NCBI RefSeq assembly: GCF_900113575.1
Contig: NZ_FOPV01000004.1
Location: 124,001 to 188,000 of the forward strand
Source of the DNA: Nitrosospira sp. Nsp14
Lineage (GTDB): Bacteria > Pseudomonadota > Gammaproteobacteria > Burkholderiales > Nitrosomonadaceae
Direction: 5' to 3'
Length of the DNA stretch: 64,000 nt
Below are positions 52,909 to 63,317 of the stretch, piece by piece (position 1 is the stretch's first letter; every line of letters starts with the position of its first letter). Made by a program: the position numbers and the translations under genes. The notes below the pieces were generated by a model. That model did no database searches. It was not told the origin of the DNA and saw nothing but the letters and a program-made list of their open reading frames with translations.

Positions 52909-54354
52909 ATGGGTGACAAAATGCGGCAAGTCGGCCTGGTCGTTTTCGGCGTCATCGCCGGGGTGATGTTGAGCCTTAATTTTTCAGCTGTCGCAAACAA
53001 GGAAGAAACGCAGGAAATCATGCACCCGCTTCCGGTAGAGGAGTTGCGTGCATTCACGGAAGTATTCGGGCGCATCAAAACCGATTACGTCGAGCCGGTG
53101 CAGGATAAGAAGCTGATCACCGAGGCGATCAATGGAATGTTGACCGGACTGGATCCACACTCGGCCTATCTGGACGCAGATGCGTTCAAGGAACTGCAGA
53201 TCGGCACGCAGGGCGAGTTCGGCGGGCTCGGGATCGAAGTCAGCATGGAAGACGGTTTCGTCAAGGTCATTTCGCCAATCGAGGATACCCCCGCGTTTCG
53301 GGCGGGTATCAAGACCGGTGACCTGATAATCAAGCTGGACGATACTGCGGTCAAAGGCCTCTCTCTTACCGATGCCATCAAGCGCATGCGCGGCAAGCCA
53401 AATACGCCTATTACCCTTACCGTATTGCGCAAGGGTGAAACCAAGCCGCTGGTGTTCACGCTTGTGCGGGCAGTGATCAAAATCCAGAGTGTAAAATCAA
53501 AGTTGCTTGAGCCGGGTTACGGCTACGTCCGTATCACCCAGTTTCAGGAGCAAACCGGCGAAAACCTGACCAAGGCGATCGATAAGCTATTCAAGGAAAG
53601 TACAGTGCCGATGAAGGGGCTGGTGTTGGACCTGCGCAACGATCCCGGCGGATTGCTGAACGGCGCCGTGGCGGTCTCGGCCGCATTTCTACCCGCGAAT
53701 TCGTTGGTCGTGTATACCGATGGCCGTACGGATGACGCCAAGATGAAACTCAAGGCAAGTCCCGAATTCTACTTGCGCGACACCAAAAACGACTACCTGA
53801 AGCGGCTGCCGCCGGAAATAAAGACCGTTCCGATGGTAACGCTGGTCAATGGAGGCTCGGCCTCGGCTTCAGAGATTGTCGCCGGCGCCCTGCAGGATCA
53901 CAAGCGTTCGATTGTGATGGGCACGCAAACCTTTGGAAAAGGCTCGGTGCAAACAATTCTTCCGTTGGGTAACAACACTGCCATCAAGCTCACCACTGCG
54001 CGTTATTACACACCTAATGGTCAATCCATCCAGGCCAAGGGGATTACGCCGGACATCCTGGACGAAGCGGCGAAAGATGATACCGAGCGCTTGCGCGAGG
54101 CCGATCTGACTCGCCATCTTCCCAATGGCAAAGTTGAGGAAGCTAAGCCGGAGGCTGCCGCTGCGACGAAGGAAGTACCAGCAGAAGTACCAGCACCGGT
54201 CAAGGCCCCAAAACCCACGAACGGTGACGACAAGAACACGAAACGCGAGCCCCCGGCCGAGTTTGGTTCCCCGGAAGACTTGCTGCTGACCCAAGCGATG
54301 AATTATTTCAAGGAAGGCGGCGTCAAGAAGAGCGCGGCAAAAGTAACGAACTGA
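52909..54354 (+). CDS. S41-family C-terminal processing protease (CtpA/Prc-like)
   Basis: A 481-residue periplasmic protease. A membrane segment (VGLVVFGVIAGVMLSLNFSA) is followed by a PDZ domain (about 85-165, GELGLEVSMEDGFVKV-like) and the S41 catalytic domain. The nucleophile Ser is in VNGGSASASEIVAG and the Lys base in QTFGKGSVQTILPL. The Ala/Pro/Glu-rich tail of about 70 residues is low complexity. ATG 52909, with GGAG 8 bases upstream, is preferred over ATG 52876 inside envC. It is likely co-transcribed with gpmA-envC and may trim envelope proteins. Confidence 0.93.
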   Translation: MGDKMRQVGLVVFGVIAGVMLSLNFSAVANKEETQEIMHPLPVEELRAFTEVFGRIKTDYVEPVQDKKLITEAINGMLTGLDPHSAYLDADAFKELQIGTQGEFGGLGIEVSMEDGFVKVISPIEDTPAFRAGIKTGDLIIKLDDTAVKGLSLTDAIKRMRGKPNTPITLTVLRKGETKPLVFTLVRAVIKIQSVKSKLLEPGYGYVRITQFQEQTGENLTKAIDKLFKESTVPMKGLVLDLRNDPGGLLNGAVAVSAAFLPANSLVVYTDGRTDDAKMKLKASPEFYLRDTKNDYLKRLPPEIKTVPMVTLVNGGSASASEIVAGALQDHKRSIVMGTQTFGKGSVQTILPLGNNTAIKLTTARYYTPNGQSIQAKGITPDILDEAAKDDTERLREADLTRHLPNGKVEEAKPEAAAATKEVPAEVPAPVKAPKPTNGDDKNTKREPPAEFGSPEDLLLTQAMNYFKEGGVKKSAAKVTN

Positions 54355-54447
54355 ATTCCCCCATTCGTTGCCTCTGCCGCGCCTCCTGCCCATTGATCGG
54401 CCGACCAGGAATCGTTCCGGCTTTTATGGTGGCGCAGGCTGCGAATA

Positions 54448-55236
54448 ATGAATGACGATCAGCTACTGCGCTATAGCCGCCACATCCTGTTGCCCGAAAT
54501 CGGCATACAGGGGCAGGAAGCGCTTCTAAAATCACACGTGCTTGTGGTTGGCGCCGGGGGGCTGGGTTCTCCCGCCGCCATATACCTCGCTGCAAGCGGC
54601 GTCGGCAAACTGACGATTTGTGACGACGATACCGTTGACCTGACCAATCTTCAGCGCCAGATCGCTCACAGCACCGATCGGATCGGCACGCCCAAAACCT
54701 TTTCCGCAAAAAAAACGCTTGCGGGAATCAACCCGGAAGTCAACGTTATCGCGCTGCACCAGCGCATGGACGAGACAACGCTTCTGCAACTCGTCGCCGA
54801 TATTGATGTGGTGGTGGATGCAAGTGACAATTTTTTGACCCGCTACGCCATCAATCGGGTCTGTACGCTATCAAAAAAGCCGCTTGTATCCGGCGCCGCG
54901 ATCCGTTTTGAAGGGCAGGTTGCCGTGTTCGATCTGCGCCACACCCACAGCCCCTGCTATCAGTGCCTGTTCCCCGCGGATGGCGAGGATCAGGATATGC
55001 GTTGTGCAGTGATGGGGGTGTTTGCGCCGCTTACAGGTGTTATCGGTAGTGTACAGGCAGTCGAAACACTGAAAATCCTGCTCGACATCGGGCAAACACT
55101 GAACGGTCGGCTGCTGTTACTCGACGGTTTGTCGATGGAATGGCGCTCAATAAAATTAGATAAGGACCCATGCTGCAGGGTCTGCGGCGCGGAGGATCCA
55201 AGAGAAACGTGCGAAAACAGCCGCGCGATGCCGTAA
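54448..55236 (+). CDS. moeB: Molybdopterin-synthase adenylyltransferase MoeB (HesA/MoeB/ThiF family)
   Basis: A 262-residue E1-like adenylyltransferase. It has the nucleotide motif VLVVGAGGLGSPAAIYLAAS, DDTVDLTNLQRQIAHSTDRI, and two zinc Cys pairs, CYQCLFP and CCRVCG. It adenylates the C terminus of a ubiquitin-like sulfur carrier, MoaD for molybdopterin or ThiS for thiamine; the sequence alone does not separate these. No moa or thi gene lies close. It follows ctpA by 93 bases on the same strand and converges on slmA. Confidence 0.88.
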   Translation: MNDDQLLRYSRHILLPEIGIQGQEALLKSHVLVVGAGGLGSPAAIYLAASGVGKLTICDDDTVDLTNLQRQIAHSTDRIGTPKTFSAKKTLAGINPEVNVIALHQRMDETTLLQLVADIDVVVDASDNFLTRYAINRVCTLSKKPLVSGAAIRFEGQVAVFDLRHTHSPCYQCLFPADGEDQDMRCAVMGVFAPLTGVIGSVQAVETLKILLDIGQTLNGRLLLLDGLSMEWRSIKLDKDPCCRVCGAEDPRETCENSRAMP

Positions 55237-55382
55237 GGAAGCAAGTATTATTTCGCAGCTCGTGTAAGGAATGTACGTTTCGCAAGGGTGAGCATTGATT
55301 CGCTGCAGCGAGTAAGGCGTTCCACTACCGTTTCTTCTATGGTGGCAGCGTGACGATACTTAGAACAGCCATATGGGCGAAG

Positions 55383-55976
55383 TCATTTCCGGGCCACAGT
55401 ACTTGAGAACAGCGCTCTGCGCTGCGCTTCCCAATGCTCCATCGGGTCGCGTTTGTAGCCACTTTTGGCAAACTGGTGCCAGCGTCCGGTCGCATAACAC
55501 ATCAGCAGGTTCGCCTCAGCGACCACGTCCACATTCGCCGTAATTTCTCCCTCGCTCACTCCAAACCGCAATGCCTGTTTCAAAGTCGCCTCGAGCCGGT
55601 CGTGCAACTGATTAATACGAATTTGCAGGCGCTCGTTCTCGTTGATGAGCGCGTCGCCTATCAGGACACGCGTCATCCCCGGATTCTTGCGCGCGAAACC
55701 AAGCAACAACGCCATTATCGCTTCAATTTGCCGAATTGCGCTTTTCTCTTCGTCAGTTACTTTATTGATAAGGCTGAAGAGTGTGGCTTCAATGAACTCA
55801 ATCAGGCCCTCGAACATTTGGGCCTTGCTGGCAAAGTGCCGGTAAAGCGCTGCCTCGGACACCTCAAGTTTGGCTGCCAGTGCTGCCGTCGTAATTTTTA
55901 CCGCCCGGGGCTCTTCCAGCATTTGGGCAAGAACCTGCAGGATTCGATCTTTTCTCTCACCGGGTTTGGCAGACAT
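55383..55976 (-). CDS. slmA: Nucleoid occlusion factor SlmA
   Basis: A 197-residue TetR-family DNA-binding protein. The helix-turn-helix ITTAALAAKLEVSEAALYRHF (about 28-48) and the downstream EFIEATLFSLINKV are characteristic of SlmA, which binds sites on the chromosome and blocks FtsZ assembly over the nucleoid. The body has an RPDA-like end, GRWHQFAKSGYKRDPMEHWE. ATG 55976 is the start. It lies 206 bases downstream of argB on the same strand, but the gap makes a shared transcript uncertain. Confidence 0.92.
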   Translation of the reverse strand: MSAKPGERKDRILQVLAQMLEEPRAVKITTAALAAKLEVSEAALYRHFASKAQMFEGLIEFIEATLFSLINKVTDEEKSAIRQIEAIMALLLGFARKNPGMTRVLIGDALINENERLQIRINQLHDRLEATLKQALRFGVSEGEITANVDVVAEANLLMCYATGRWHQFAKSGYKRDPMEHWEAQRRALFSSTVARK

Positions 55977-56182
55977 GTAAGCTCGCTACAGTATGCTATA
56001 GCTTTAATTTAAATTGAGATCATCGCCCAAGCTCCGGCGGCTGTCGACCGGTAGCAAGGGCGCTCGCAGTATAAGGCACGACATGGGGGACACGGAAGGG
56101 AGAACGCGCCGCGCGGGCGGGGTGTGAGGGGGATTACGACGTGTCTTGACTGAACGCTGTTAACGGGACGAAAGCTTACAAA

Positions 56183-57082
<900 letters not shown>

Positions 57083-57183
57083 TTAATTTATATTTTGGCA
57101 AACGAAGGCATGGCGACCGTTGATCCGTACCTAATGAGGCCAGTAGGTTCGGCTGATTGTTCTTAATCCTGCGCATCGTTCGA

Positions 57184-60100
57184 TTAATGGGGCTGTGGAA
57201 CGACTGCTTTAGGGACGCTATCGTCAGCCACATCAGGAAGTGGATCGAAATAGCGATACAACATCGGCACCACTACTTTCGTCATTACCGTCGCAGTTAT
57301 TAGCCCGCATATCACCACAATCGCTAATGGTTTCTGCACCTCGGAACCAAGACCGGTGGCAATCAGGAATGGCGCCAGACCCAGAATGGTAGCCGCGGCG
57401 GTTATTAGTACTGGACGGAAACGTGCCTCGCAACTCGTTTTCACTGCTTCGGCCACGCTAAGCCCCTGCTCACGCAACTCCTTGATGAAGGAGATCAAGA
57501 CCACTCCATTCAAGATGGCGACACCCCAAACAGCGATAAATCCCACAGAAGCGGGTACCGACAGATATTCGCCAGTAATGAATAGCCCAATCACGCCACC
57601 CACGGAAGCGAATGGTAAAGCCGTAAAAATAAGTAAGGCAAGCTTTACCGAATTAAACAACATGAACAACAGGAAAAAGATCGCGGCAAAAGTGATTGGC
57701 ACAATAATGCCAAGCGTTGCCATGGCACGCTCCATATTCTGGAATTGGCCACCCCATTCGAAGTAATAACCCGGCGGTAGTTTAATCTCCTTCGCAGTTC
57801 GTTCCTGCAGTTCGGCCACGAACCCTCCAAGATCGCGTCCATACACATTGGCCCCGACTACTACGCGGCGTTTCGCATATTCACGTGAAATGATCGCCGG
57901 ACCATCGATGACCTTGATATCCGCCACCGCGCTTAGCGGCACAAGTTGGCCGCCGCGCGCCAGCAAGCTTCCCGCCGGGGCATTGCCAGGAGGGCGGAGC
58001 AGCAGCTCTCGTATAGCCTCGACATCGTGACGGAATTTCTCAGGGAAGCGCAGCAGGAGCGTAAAGCGGCGCTCGCCCTCAAAAACCTGGCTCACCGCCT
58101 TTCCCCCAATGGCGGTTGCAACCAACTCGTTCACATCGGCAACATTGATGCCGTGCCGGGCGATGGCGCGGCGGTCGATATCGATGGTCAATTCCTGCTG
58201 GCCGGACAGGCGTTCGATGCGAAGGTCGCGCGCACCCCGCGTAGATTTGACGATGCGCGCGACCTGTTCCGACAACTTGCGCAACTCTTCCAGGTCATCG
58301 CCAAAAATCTTGACCGCGACCTGCGAGCGTACTCCTGTCACCATCTCGTCCACGCGTTGCGCGATCGGCTGCGACAGGGCGATGTTCACGCCGGGCAGCA
58401 CCTCCAGCGCCTTGCGGATATCCTCCTCGATCTCCTGCTGGGATCGTCCCGATCCCTCCAGGTCGAGCGACGCAATCGGGTCGGACTCATTCTGCGACGC
58501 GGGGTCGGCGGGCGACTCGCCGCGGCCGAGCTTCGATACCACACTCTGCACCCCCGGTATCGCCGCGATCAGTTTCATCGCTTCTGTTTCCAGGTCGACC
58601 GCTTCTTCGAGGGAGATCGATGGCACGCGGATAATGACAGGCGTCACCGCCCCCTCCCTCATGATGGGAATGAAGGATTTCCCAAGCAATGGAAATAATC
58701 CAACCGCGAGCACAAGGGAACCTATCGACACCAGCGCGGTACCCTTGGGATTTCTCAGCGCTAAATAGAGCAAGCGCAGATAAAGGGATTTGAGAATGGC
58801 GACGATTTTGGTATCTTTCTCGCTGCCCCCTTCCAGCGCGTAGTCGCATAGCACGGGCGACAATAGCACCGAGACAACTAAAGCCACCAGCAACGCGATG
58901 GAGATGGTCACGGCAAGCGGGCTGAACATCTTGCCTTCCATGCCCTGCAGCGACATTAGCGGCAGGAACACCAGCACGATTATGATAATTCCATATATAA
59001 CAGGTGCACCGACCTCCGCGGCGGCCTTAGCGATCGTCTCGATCTTTGGCTCATCGGGGGGCTTGTGGCTAAGGCGTAAAAAGATGTTTTCCACCACTAC
59101 CACGGTCGGATCCACCATCAGCCCGATAGCAATTGTCAGTCCCCCTAGCGACATCAGGTTGGCGGGGATACCGTAATAATTCATTATCATGAAGGTGACC
59201 AGCGGCGTGATAATGAGCGTTGCGCACACGACCAGGCTCACCCTCATATTGCCCAGGCAGATAACCATTACAAGAATGACGAAGACCAAGGCTTCGATCA
59301 ATACCTTGTACACAGAGTACAACGCCGCATCCACCATTACAGTCCGATCATAGAAAGGCACGATCTGGAGCCCGCCCGGCAACAGGCCGCGCTCGTTGAC
59401 CTCGGCAACCTTTTCCTTTACGCGCCCAACTATGTCTTTCGCGTTGCCACCGCGCAGCATCATCACGATGCCGGTAACGGACTCGGTATAGCCACCCGTG
59501 ATGCTAGCCCCCAGGCGTACTTCCCCGCCGAACCTCACCTCGGCCACATCGCGCACGTAAACAGGCACCCCCTCGCGCTCCTTGAGCACGATGTTGCGGA
59601 TGTCGTCCAGAGTGCGGATCAAACCGACCCCCCGGATCAGGTATTGCTCGGCATGCAGTGGCAGGATATTGCCGCTGGCGTTGGCATTGTTGTTGGCAAG
59701 GGCCTGATCGACAGCCGCGAGAGTGAGATCATAGTGACGCAGGCGGTTGGGATCGACGTACACCTGGTATTCCTTGACGTGCCCCCCGATTGAATTGACT
59801 TCCGCGACCCCCCGGATCGAGCGCAGCATCGGCCGCACTACCCAGTCCTGGATCGTGCGCCGTTCCATCAGTTCCTCCACGGTGAGCGCTCGCTTGCCGT
59901 CGTCCGGATGCTCGATGGTGTATTGGTATACCTCACCCAAGCCCGTCGATACTGGCCCGAGCACTGGCGTGATGCCCGGCAGCAGCCTGGACGATACCTC
60001 GATCAGCCGTTCCATGACGAGCTGGCGCGCAAAGAACACATCGGTCTGGTCGGTGAAAACCAACGTGATCAGGGACAACCCGCTCTTGTTCATGGAGCGC

Positions 60101-60345
60101 ATCTCCACCAGCCCGGGCAGACCGGTCATCGCGATTTCGACCGGCACCGTGATCAGCCGTTCGACCTCCTCCGGGCTGCGGCCGACCGCCACGGTCGCGA
60201 CCTGCACCTGTATGTTAGTCACATCCGGAAAAGCGTCGACGGAGAGATTCTGTGCGGCATAAATGCCGCCGCCGCAAAGCGCAAGCGAAACCACCACTAC
60301 TATCAAGCGCTGCCGGAGCATCAAGCGGACAATTGCGGCTAGCAT
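57184..60345 (-). CDS. Heavy-metal efflux RND transporter (CzcA/CusA family)
   Basis: A 1053-residue inner-membrane proton/metal antiporter with 12 expected helices. The N terminus (LNLSVDAFPDVTNIQVQVAT-like) and the periplasmic loops fit the HME-RND family. In the fourth helix the proton-relay motif reads TIAIGLMVDPTVVVVEN. This is closer to the AIGxMVD pattern of CusA than to the DFG pattern of CzcA, so monovalent metals are one option, but the metal cannot be fixed from this alone. It is last in the three-gene operon outer-membrane factor, adaptor, pump, starting 3 bases after the adaptor stop. Function is metal export to the outside. Confidence 0.92.
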   Translation of the reverse strand: MLAAIVRLMLRQRLIVVVVSLALCGGGIYAAQNLSVDAFPDVTNIQVQVATVAVGRSPEEVERLITVPVEIAMTGLPGLVEMRSMNKSGLSLITLVFTDQTDVFFARQLVMERLIEVSSRLLPGITPVLGPVSTGLGEVYQYTIEHPDDGKRALTVEELMERRTIQDWVVRPMLRSIRGVAEVNSIGGHVKEYQVYVDPNRLRHYDLTLAAVDQALANNNANASGNILPLHAEQYLIRGVGLIRTLDDIRNIVLKEREGVPVYVRDVAEVRFGGEVRLGASITGGYTESVTGIVMMLRGGNAKDIVGRVKEKVAEVNERGLLPGGLQIVPFYDRTVMVDAALYSVYKVLIEALVFVILVMVICLGNMRVSLVVCATLIITPLVTFMIMNYYGIPANLMSLGGLTIAIGLMVDPTVVVVENIFLRLSHKPPDEPKIETIAKAAAEVGAPVIYGIIIIVLVFLPLMSLQGMEGKMFSPLAVTISIALLVALVVSVLLSPVLCDYALEGGSEKDTKIVAILKSLYLRLLYLALRNPKGTALVSIGSLVLAVGLFPLLGKSFIPIMREGAVTPVIIRVPSISLEEAVDLETEAMKLIAAIPGVQSVVSKLGRGESPADPASQNESDPIASLDLEGSGRSQQEIEEDIRKALEVLPGVNIALSQPIAQRVDEMVTGVRSQVAVKIFGDDLEELRKLSEQVARIVKSTRGARDLRIERLSGQQELTIDIDRRAIARHGINVADVNELVATAIGGKAVSQVFEGERRFTLLLRFPEKFRHDVEAIRELLLRPPGNAPAGSLLARGGQLVPLSAVADIKVIDGPAIISREYAKRRVVVGANVYGRDLGGFVAELQERTAKEIKLPPGYYFEWGGQFQNMERAMATLGIIVPITFAAIFFLLFMLFNSVKLALLIFTALPFASVGGVIGLFITGEYLSVPASVGFIAVWGVAILNGVVLISFIKELREQGLSVAEAVKTSCEARFRPVLITAAATILGLAPFLIATGLGSEVQKPLAIVVICGLITATVMTKVVVPMLYRYFDPLPDVADDSVPKAVVPQPH

Positions 60346-60348
60346 AGA

Positions 60349-61518
60349 TTACTCCAGTTCCGCAAGCTTACGCTCGTTATCCAGGTGAAAGGCCCCATCC
60401 ACCACAATGCTTTGCTCGGCAGTGAGCCCGCTTATGACAGGCAGCATATCCGCGACTTCGGGGCCCAGTTCGACGGGTACCCGTAAGAAGCGGTTATTTC
60501 CTTGGGACAAGAAGACGTAATCCTTGTTGGCCTCGCGCACCACGGCTGTCTCCGGAACAACGAGAGTTTTATGGAGATTATCGGTGATGTGCATATTGGC
60601 AAGCATGTCGGGCTTGAGTTTCCGCTGGGGATTTTCCACCATTGTGCGCACCATCACCGTTCGGGTCATCGGATCTACTGTGTCAGCGACGAAGATGATC
60701 AGGCCGTCAAAATTGGTGTCACCTAGCGCGGGCACATGGATTTCCACGTGTTGGCCAATCCGGACGTTGCGCGCGATCTGCTCCGGCACATCGCCCACCA
60801 CCCATACGGATGAGAGGTCCGCCACCCCAAACAACTGGTCCGCTGGTTGGACGACCTGCCCAACGATTACGTTCCGAGCGATGACAATACCGTTCCTCGT
60901 TGAATTGATGGTAACGGAGGGCAGGATATGGCCCTGCTTTGCCAGTTCTTTTAATACGGCACTGTCCACACCCAGCAAGCGCAACTGGTCCTTAGAGGCT
61001 TCCAGCTCGGCTCGCGCCACCTCCAGCTCGGATTCCCGCCGTTCCACTTCAGCGACCGCGATCACGTCGGCGGCCAGCAGATGGTGGGCGCGCTCGGCCG
61101 CTTTTTGCGTCAGCACGGTGCGTGAAAAAGCACGCAAATAGGCAAGCTGCGCCTGCGTCAACTCGGGGCTGGTGAGCCGGGCGAGGGGGGCGCCCGCCTT
61201 GACGTTGTCGCCGAGCATGACGTACAAATCTATGATACGCCCTGTCACGTAGGACCCGACCCGGACCAGTCTCTCCTCATCCACTTCGACGCGGCTGGGA
61301 ACCTGCAATTTATCCGCAAGATCGACCATGGTGGGGTAGCCAATCTTTATGCGCGGCGCGACTTCTGGTCTGACGGTGATGCTGTTGAAATCCTTCTCCT
61401 CCGCGTTTTGCTGTTCGGATTGTTTTTCTCCGGAGGCAGGCGACTCGCCTTTACCACATGCGGCAACCAGCAGCGCAGCCAATGCAACAGAACCCAGTAT
61501 TGATAGCGTACGTTTCAT
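60349..61518 (-). CDS. Periplasmic adaptor of metal RND efflux system (CzcB/CusB family)
   Basis: A 389-residue membrane-fusion protein with a lipoprotein signal, MKRTLSILGSVALAALLVAA, then Cys21, so it is anchored by lipid. A barrel-sandwich half (VTGRIIDLYVMLGDNVKAGA), a helical hairpin (about 125-195), and beta-barrel domains follow (VNSTRNGIVIARNVIVGQVV). It links the pump to the outer-membrane factor. The gene overlaps the upstream outer-membrane factor by ATGA. A long His-rich metal-binding N terminus, common in CzcB, is absent. Confidence 0.9.
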   Translation of the reverse strand: MKRTLSILGSVALAALLVAACGKGESPASGEKQSEQQNAEEKDFNSITVRPEVAPRIKIGYPTMVDLADKLQVPSRVEVDEERLVRVGSYVTGRIIDLYVMLGDNVKAGAPLARLTSPELTQAQLAYLRAFSRTVLTQKAAERAHHLLAADVIAVAEVERRESELEVARAELEASKDQLRLLGVDSAVLKELAKQGHILPSVTINSTRNGIVIARNVIVGQVVQPADQLFGVADLSSVWVVGDVPEQIARNVRIGQHVEIHVPALGDTNFDGLIIFVADTVDPMTRTVMVRTMVENPQRKLKPDMLANMHITDNLHKTLVVPETAVVREANKDYVFLSQGNNRFLRVPVELGPEVADMLPVISGLTAEQSIVVDGAFHLDNERKLAELE

Positions 61519-63062
61519 TCGGCGGCTTGCTCCCTCGGATAATGTGCGCGCAGGCGGTCAATTTCGGCAGCGGCCGCCTGTAAGTCGAAACGCGCCTGCA
61601 ACGATTCCGCAAGTATTCCGCGAAGCACGCGCTGCGTATCGAGCACTTCAATCAGCCCACGCTCGCCAAAGCGGTAGGCAGCCTGGGCAACACGCAATGC
61701 GTTCTCGGCTTCCTTGATAATTCCGCCCTCGAACATTTCAACCCTGCGCCTTGCGATCTGCAGGGCCTGCCACGCGCCTTCAAGCAGTTGGCCGATCTCG
61801 TAGCGCCGGTATTCCAGTGTTTGCCGCACGCGCGCGGAATCCGCCACCGCCGTATCGATCTCGCCACGGCGGCGATAAAATAGTGGAACAGTGACGTGGA
61901 ACCCAGCCGTATTGGACGTGTACTGCGCTTCCTGGAAGTTGCTGAGCAAAATCTGCACGGAGGGAAACACGGACGCACGCTCCTGATCAATACGCAGCCG
62001 CGCACGGTTCTGCTCCGCCTCTAACCGCACCACTTCCGGATTGACGGTAGGCACTTCCTGACGCAATTCCTCAAGCGGAGGCAAAATGACGGGATCGAAC
62101 AAAGATGCGTTGATTATAAAATCGGGCTTCAGGGCGCCAGCGGTAAACTGCATCAGCGCGACCCGCGCGCGCAACGCATTCAACTCCGCGGCCTCCTTGC
62201 GGCTGGCTGCATTCAACACCTCGGCGTCGGCTCGGATCAGCTCGAAACGCGCGGTTTCACCTACGCCCACGCCCACCTTGATGCGCCTCCTCACTTCCTC
62301 CATCAGCTCGAAAATGCTGCCTTCCATGCGTGCTATTTCCTGGCGCAGCACCAGTTCGTAGGCACGGACCCGCAACTGGGCGGCGAGATCTGCCTGTACC
62401 TGTTGGAAACTGGCCGCGCTGACCTCGACGCCTGCTTCTGCCGCCCCGATGCGCGCACTACGCAGGAAGGGGTTCTCGATGTGCTGCAGCAGCGTAACGG
62501 CGCGATGGTTCGTCGCCGGGTTGGCCTGAGGAACTCTTGCATGCTGAGGCCCACCGGTGACGATGACCTCAGGATTGGGATAGGCCGCAGCCCCGATTAT
62601 GCCCGCCTCGGCCATGTTTACCTGGGACCGCGCCGCATGCACCAGCCCGTTGGCCTCCAGCCCCAGCTTTTGCAGATCCTGGATGGAAAGGGCCCCTGGC
62701 GGGGGGGCCGAAGCGGACGCTGAAGGTATGGTTACCGACGGTATCATGTCAAACGGCATCCGACCAGCCGGTGCCCTCCCAGCCGGCGCCGGTGGTGGAG
62801 CCGAGGGGAGGGACAGGGGCTTGACCGGGGGCGTCGTGGCCGGAGGTCCCGGGATAAGTGGGGGAGGCACAACCGGCGGCTCGAGAGGAGGTGGCACAAC
62901 TGAAGGCGGCGCGGGAGGTTCCGGCGAGCCAGGCGCCGGCCCAAAAGTCGGCGGCGGCGATGTAATGATAGGTACAGTTGCGGGATTTTGAGCTAGGACG
63001 GCAGTGGAAGAAAGGACGAGAAACAAGCTCAACAGGAAGCGAAATATGGGCGATATGTGCAT
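61515..63062 (-). CDS. Outer-membrane factor of metal RND efflux system (TolC/CzcC family)
   Basis: A 515-residue protein with signal peptide MHISPIFRFLLSLFLVLSST, cleaved near VLAQ. A very Pro-rich stretch of about 90 residues follows (PPPTFGPAPGSPEPPAPP region), which is not part of the TolC fold. The two outer-membrane-efflux repeats cover about residues 130-310 and 320-505, with long helices such as QIARRRVEMFEGGIIKEAEN. It forms the exit channel of the efflux complex. It is first in the operon; the 255-base space upstream is shared with an nhaR-like gene. Confidence 0.9.
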   Translation of the reverse strand: MHISPIFRFLLSLFLVLSSTAVLAQNPATVPIITSPPPTFGPAPGSPEPPAPPSVVPPPLEPPVVPPPLIPGPPATTPPVKPLSLPSAPPPAPAGRAPAGRMPFDMIPSVTIPSASASAPPPGALSIQDLQKLGLEANGLVHAARSQVNMAEAGIIGAAAYPNPEVIVTGGPQHARVPQANPATNHRAVTLLQHIENPFLRSARIGAAEAGVEVSAASFQQVQADLAAQLRVRAYELVLRQEIARMEGSIFELMEEVRRRIKVGVGVGETARFELIRADAEVLNAASRKEAAELNALRARVALMQFTAGALKPDFIINASLFDPVILPPLEELRQEVPTVNPEVVRLEAEQNRARLRIDQERASVFPSVQILLSNFQEAQYTSNTAGFHVTVPLFYRRRGEIDTAVADSARVRQTLEYRRYEIGQLLEGAWQALQIARRRVEMFEGGIIKEAENALRVAQAAYRFGERGLIEVLDTQRVLRGILAESLQARFDLQAAAAEIDRLRAHYPREQAAE

Positions 63063-63255
63063 CTACTACCCTTGTTGTTTCCGATAGAGATAAATCCGAC
63101 TTCCGCTGCCGACGACAAATTGCTCAGATAGGCGATACGGGCGTGGGTAACGAAGAACCTGCCGCTTCATCTTTAAAAATATACAAATGTCAATGCGATG
63201 TAACCTCAATATTTAAGCAAGTCTAGAGTAAAATTTGCATCAATAAAAGTAGTAT

Positions 63256-63278
63256 ATCCCTGATAATATCATCGGGAT
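63256..63278. promoter_or_regulatory. Inverted repeat between czcC-like operon and nhaR-like gene
   Basis: ATCCC (63256-63260) and GGGAT (63274-63278) flank TGATA-A-TATCA (63261-63271), with two extra bases before the right outer arm. The repeat lies 40 bases upstream of the nhaR-like start and about 195 bases from the efflux operon. It is a candidate operator, perhaps for autoregulation by the LysR-type protein. The whole 255-base region is AT-rich. Confidence 0.5.
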
Positions 63279-63317
63279 TAACGAAGTATTGTTACATCTT
63301 TTACCGGTACCCATTGT

